6,867 nt of DNA from Chloroflexota bacterium (GTDB lineage Bacteria > Chloroflexota > Dehalococcoidia > DSTF01 > JACRBR01): contig JAKAMA010000130.1 of NCBI GenBank assembly GCA_021813085.1, positions 1 to 6,867 of the forward strand. Reading direction: 5' to 3'. This document shows positions 5,697 through 6,867 of this stretch, one piece after another. The notes under the pieces were generated by a model that was not told the origin of the DNA, did not search any database, and saw only the letters and a program-made list of their open reading frames with translations. Within the stretch, counting starts at the first letter, position 1. Each line of letters begins with the position of its first letter. The position numbers were made by a program, and so were the translations under genes.

Positions 5697-6867
5697 ATGC
5701 GGCACAAGATCCGGCTCGAAGGCGTCGTGACGCCGGAGGCCGTGCGGGAACAGTACGTCTACGTGCCGTTCGAGATGCCTCCCGGCGCGCGCCGCCTCGA
5801 CGTCAACTACCACTACGAGAACCAGGTGCAGGGCGCGCAGGAGACGCACCCCGGCAACAACATCGATATCGGCGTCTTCGACGCGCGCGGCGCCGATTTC
5901 CTGACGGGCGGCTTCCGCGGCTGGAGCGGCGGCGCGCGCACCGCCTTCTTCGTCGAACCGCGCGCTGCGACCCCCGGCTACCTGCGCGGGCCGCTCCAGC
6001 CCGGCGAATGGACGATCGTCTTCGGCTGCTCGAAGATCGACGACCCCACCGTGCGCTGGCGCGTCAACATCGAGGTCGAGGTCGACGTCCTCGCGCCGCC
6101 CCCGGAGGCCGGCGGCGTGCCGCTGCCCGGCGGCGAGAAGCGCCCCGTGATCGCCGGCGGCTCGGACGGCGCCGGCGGCCGCTGGTATCGCGGCGACCTG
6201 CACGCGCACAGCGAGCACAGCGACGGCGCCAACACCGTCGACGAGATCATCGACTACACGCGGCGCGTCGGGCTCGACTACTTCGCCCTCACCGACCACA
6301 ACACGATCAGCCACTGGGACGACCTGGCGCGCCTCAACACCGGCGCGGCGCCGCTGCTCATCGCCGGCGAGGAGATCACGATGTACGGCGGCCACGCCAA
6401 CGTGTGGGGAATCGATGGCTGGATCGACTTCCGTGGCAGCGACAGCGAGAAGGTGCGGAGGCTCGTAGAGGACGCGAACCGGCGCGGCTCGATGTTCTCG
6501 ATCAACCATCCCGACTCGCCGATCCCCTGGCTGCACCCGTCCGTCCAGGGCTACCAGGCGGTCGAAGTCTGGAACGCGCCCTGGCGCTGGTTCAACGAGC
6601 CCGCGCTCGCGCGCTGGGTGGCCCACCTGCGCGGCGGTCAGCGCATGGTCGCGGTCGGCGGCAGCGACTCGCACTGCGTGCCGCCCGCGAAGATGACGCA
6701 ACCGAACGGACCCGGCGAACCCTGCTCGTGGGTGTACGTCGAGGGTCCCCTCACCGAGCGCGCGGTGCTCGATGCCGTCGCCGCCGGCCGCGTCTTCATC
6801 TCCGAAGGTTCCGCCGGCCCCTTCATCGAGCTGCGCGCCGATGCCGATGGCGACGGCGTCTTCGAGG
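5697..6867 (+). CDS. CehA/McbA-type PHP-domain metallohydrolase, partial at right edge
   Basis: PHP-fold enzymes hydrolyse phosphoester or related bonds with a multi-metal site; named CehA/McbA members act on carbaryl, but most relatives have unknown substrates. The frame is open for 390 codons with no stop before the edge. Residues about 1-135 form a probable beta-sandwich accessory domain (QYVYVPFEMPPGARRLDVNY, then LQPGEWTIVFGCS), common before the catalytic domain in this group. Metal-site motifs follow in PHP order: GDLHAHSEHSDG with His169 and His171, TDHNT with Asp200-His201, AGEEIT with Glu225-Glu226, INHPD with His271, and GSDSH with Asp324 and His326. The ATG at 5697 has a purine-rich ribosome site. 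No signal peptide is visible, so a cytosolic location is likely. A C-terminal strand-rich domain probably continues beyond the window. It is divergent from the PPOX gene and shows no obvious link to heme synthesis. Confidence 0.88.
   Translation, partial: MRHKIRLEGVVTPEAVREQYVYVPFEMPPGARRLDVNYHYENQVQGAQETHPGNNIDIGVFDARGADFLTGGFRGWSGGARTAFFVEPRAATPGYLRGPLQPGEWTIVFGCSKIDDPTVRWRVNIEVEVDVLAPPPEAGGVPLPGGEKRPVIAGGSDGAGGRWYRGDLHAHSEHSDGANTVDEIIDYTRRVGLDYFALTDHNTISHWDDLARLNTGAAPLLIAGEEITMYGGHANVWGIDGWIDFRGSDSEKVRRLVEDANRRGSMFSINHPDSPIPWLHPSVQGYQAVEVWNAPWRWFNEPALARWVAHLRGGQRMVAVGGSDSHCVPPAKMTQPNGPGEPCSWVYVEGPLTERAVLDAVAAGRVFISEGSAGPFIELRADADGDGVFE

Noticed and set aside
5652..6701. 349-aa minus-strand open frame opposite the PHP gene
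   Set aside because: Its sequence is the antisense of the PHP coding frame (Val/Ala/Asp-rich, no motifs), whereas the plus frame carries all PHP metal motifs.
1..6867. tRNA, rRNA, CRISPR, insertion sequence or prophage elements
   Set aside because: No cloverleaf, array of spaced repeats, transposase motif or terminal inverted repeats were seen on either strand.

Overview
The window is about 70% GC, densely coded, with genes on both strands. Its core is a tetrapyrrole (heme/siroheme) locus. The gene content suggests a high-GC Chloroflexota-type bacterium, perhaps Dehalococcoidia: sirC followed by hemA, a MerR/BldC-type regulator beside hemB, an F420/FMN-type PPOX enzyme, and strong TACAAT -10 boxes placed almost on top of start codons. 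This lineage assignment is inference from gene style and not a database result.

Positions 1-3389 hold a minus-strand operon that reads right to left. It starts with a helix-turn-helix regulator (TTG start at 3389), followed by two small unrecognised genes, precorrin-2 dehydrogenase (sirC), and glutamyl-tRNA reductase (hemA, GTG start at 1330). The genes overlap or abut (11 bp, 4 bp, 10 bp and 4 bp), so they look translationally coupled. A near-consensus promoter (TTGACA, 18 bp, TACAAT) lies upstream of the regulator. The hemA frame does not end as a HemA should. Near position 410-425 it runs in frame into the middle of an RND multidrug-efflux permease (MdtB/AcrB type) and continues off the left edge. 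This is either a contig chimera or a real rearrangement that destroys HemA, and it is the most unusual feature here.

Positions 3390-3529 are a divergent promoter region. On its right, hemB (porphobilinogen synthase, cysteine-rich zinc type) runs on the plus strand, probably from a leaderless or nearly leaderless transcript. HemA and HemB catalyse early steps of the pathway and SirC acts on the siroheme/B12 branch. The regulator sits between the two transcription units and is a candidate controller of both.

hemB converges on a YqeK-like HD phosphohydrolase gene, and both stop codons lie inside a four-copy heptamer repeat (4524-4551). Upstream of yqeK on the same strand is a PPOX-class split-barrel flavin/F420 oxidoreductase gene. 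Divergent from that is a CehA/McbA-type PHP metallohydrolase gene that leaves the right edge incomplete. No RNA genes, CRISPR arrays, insertion sequences or convincing hairpin terminators were seen.
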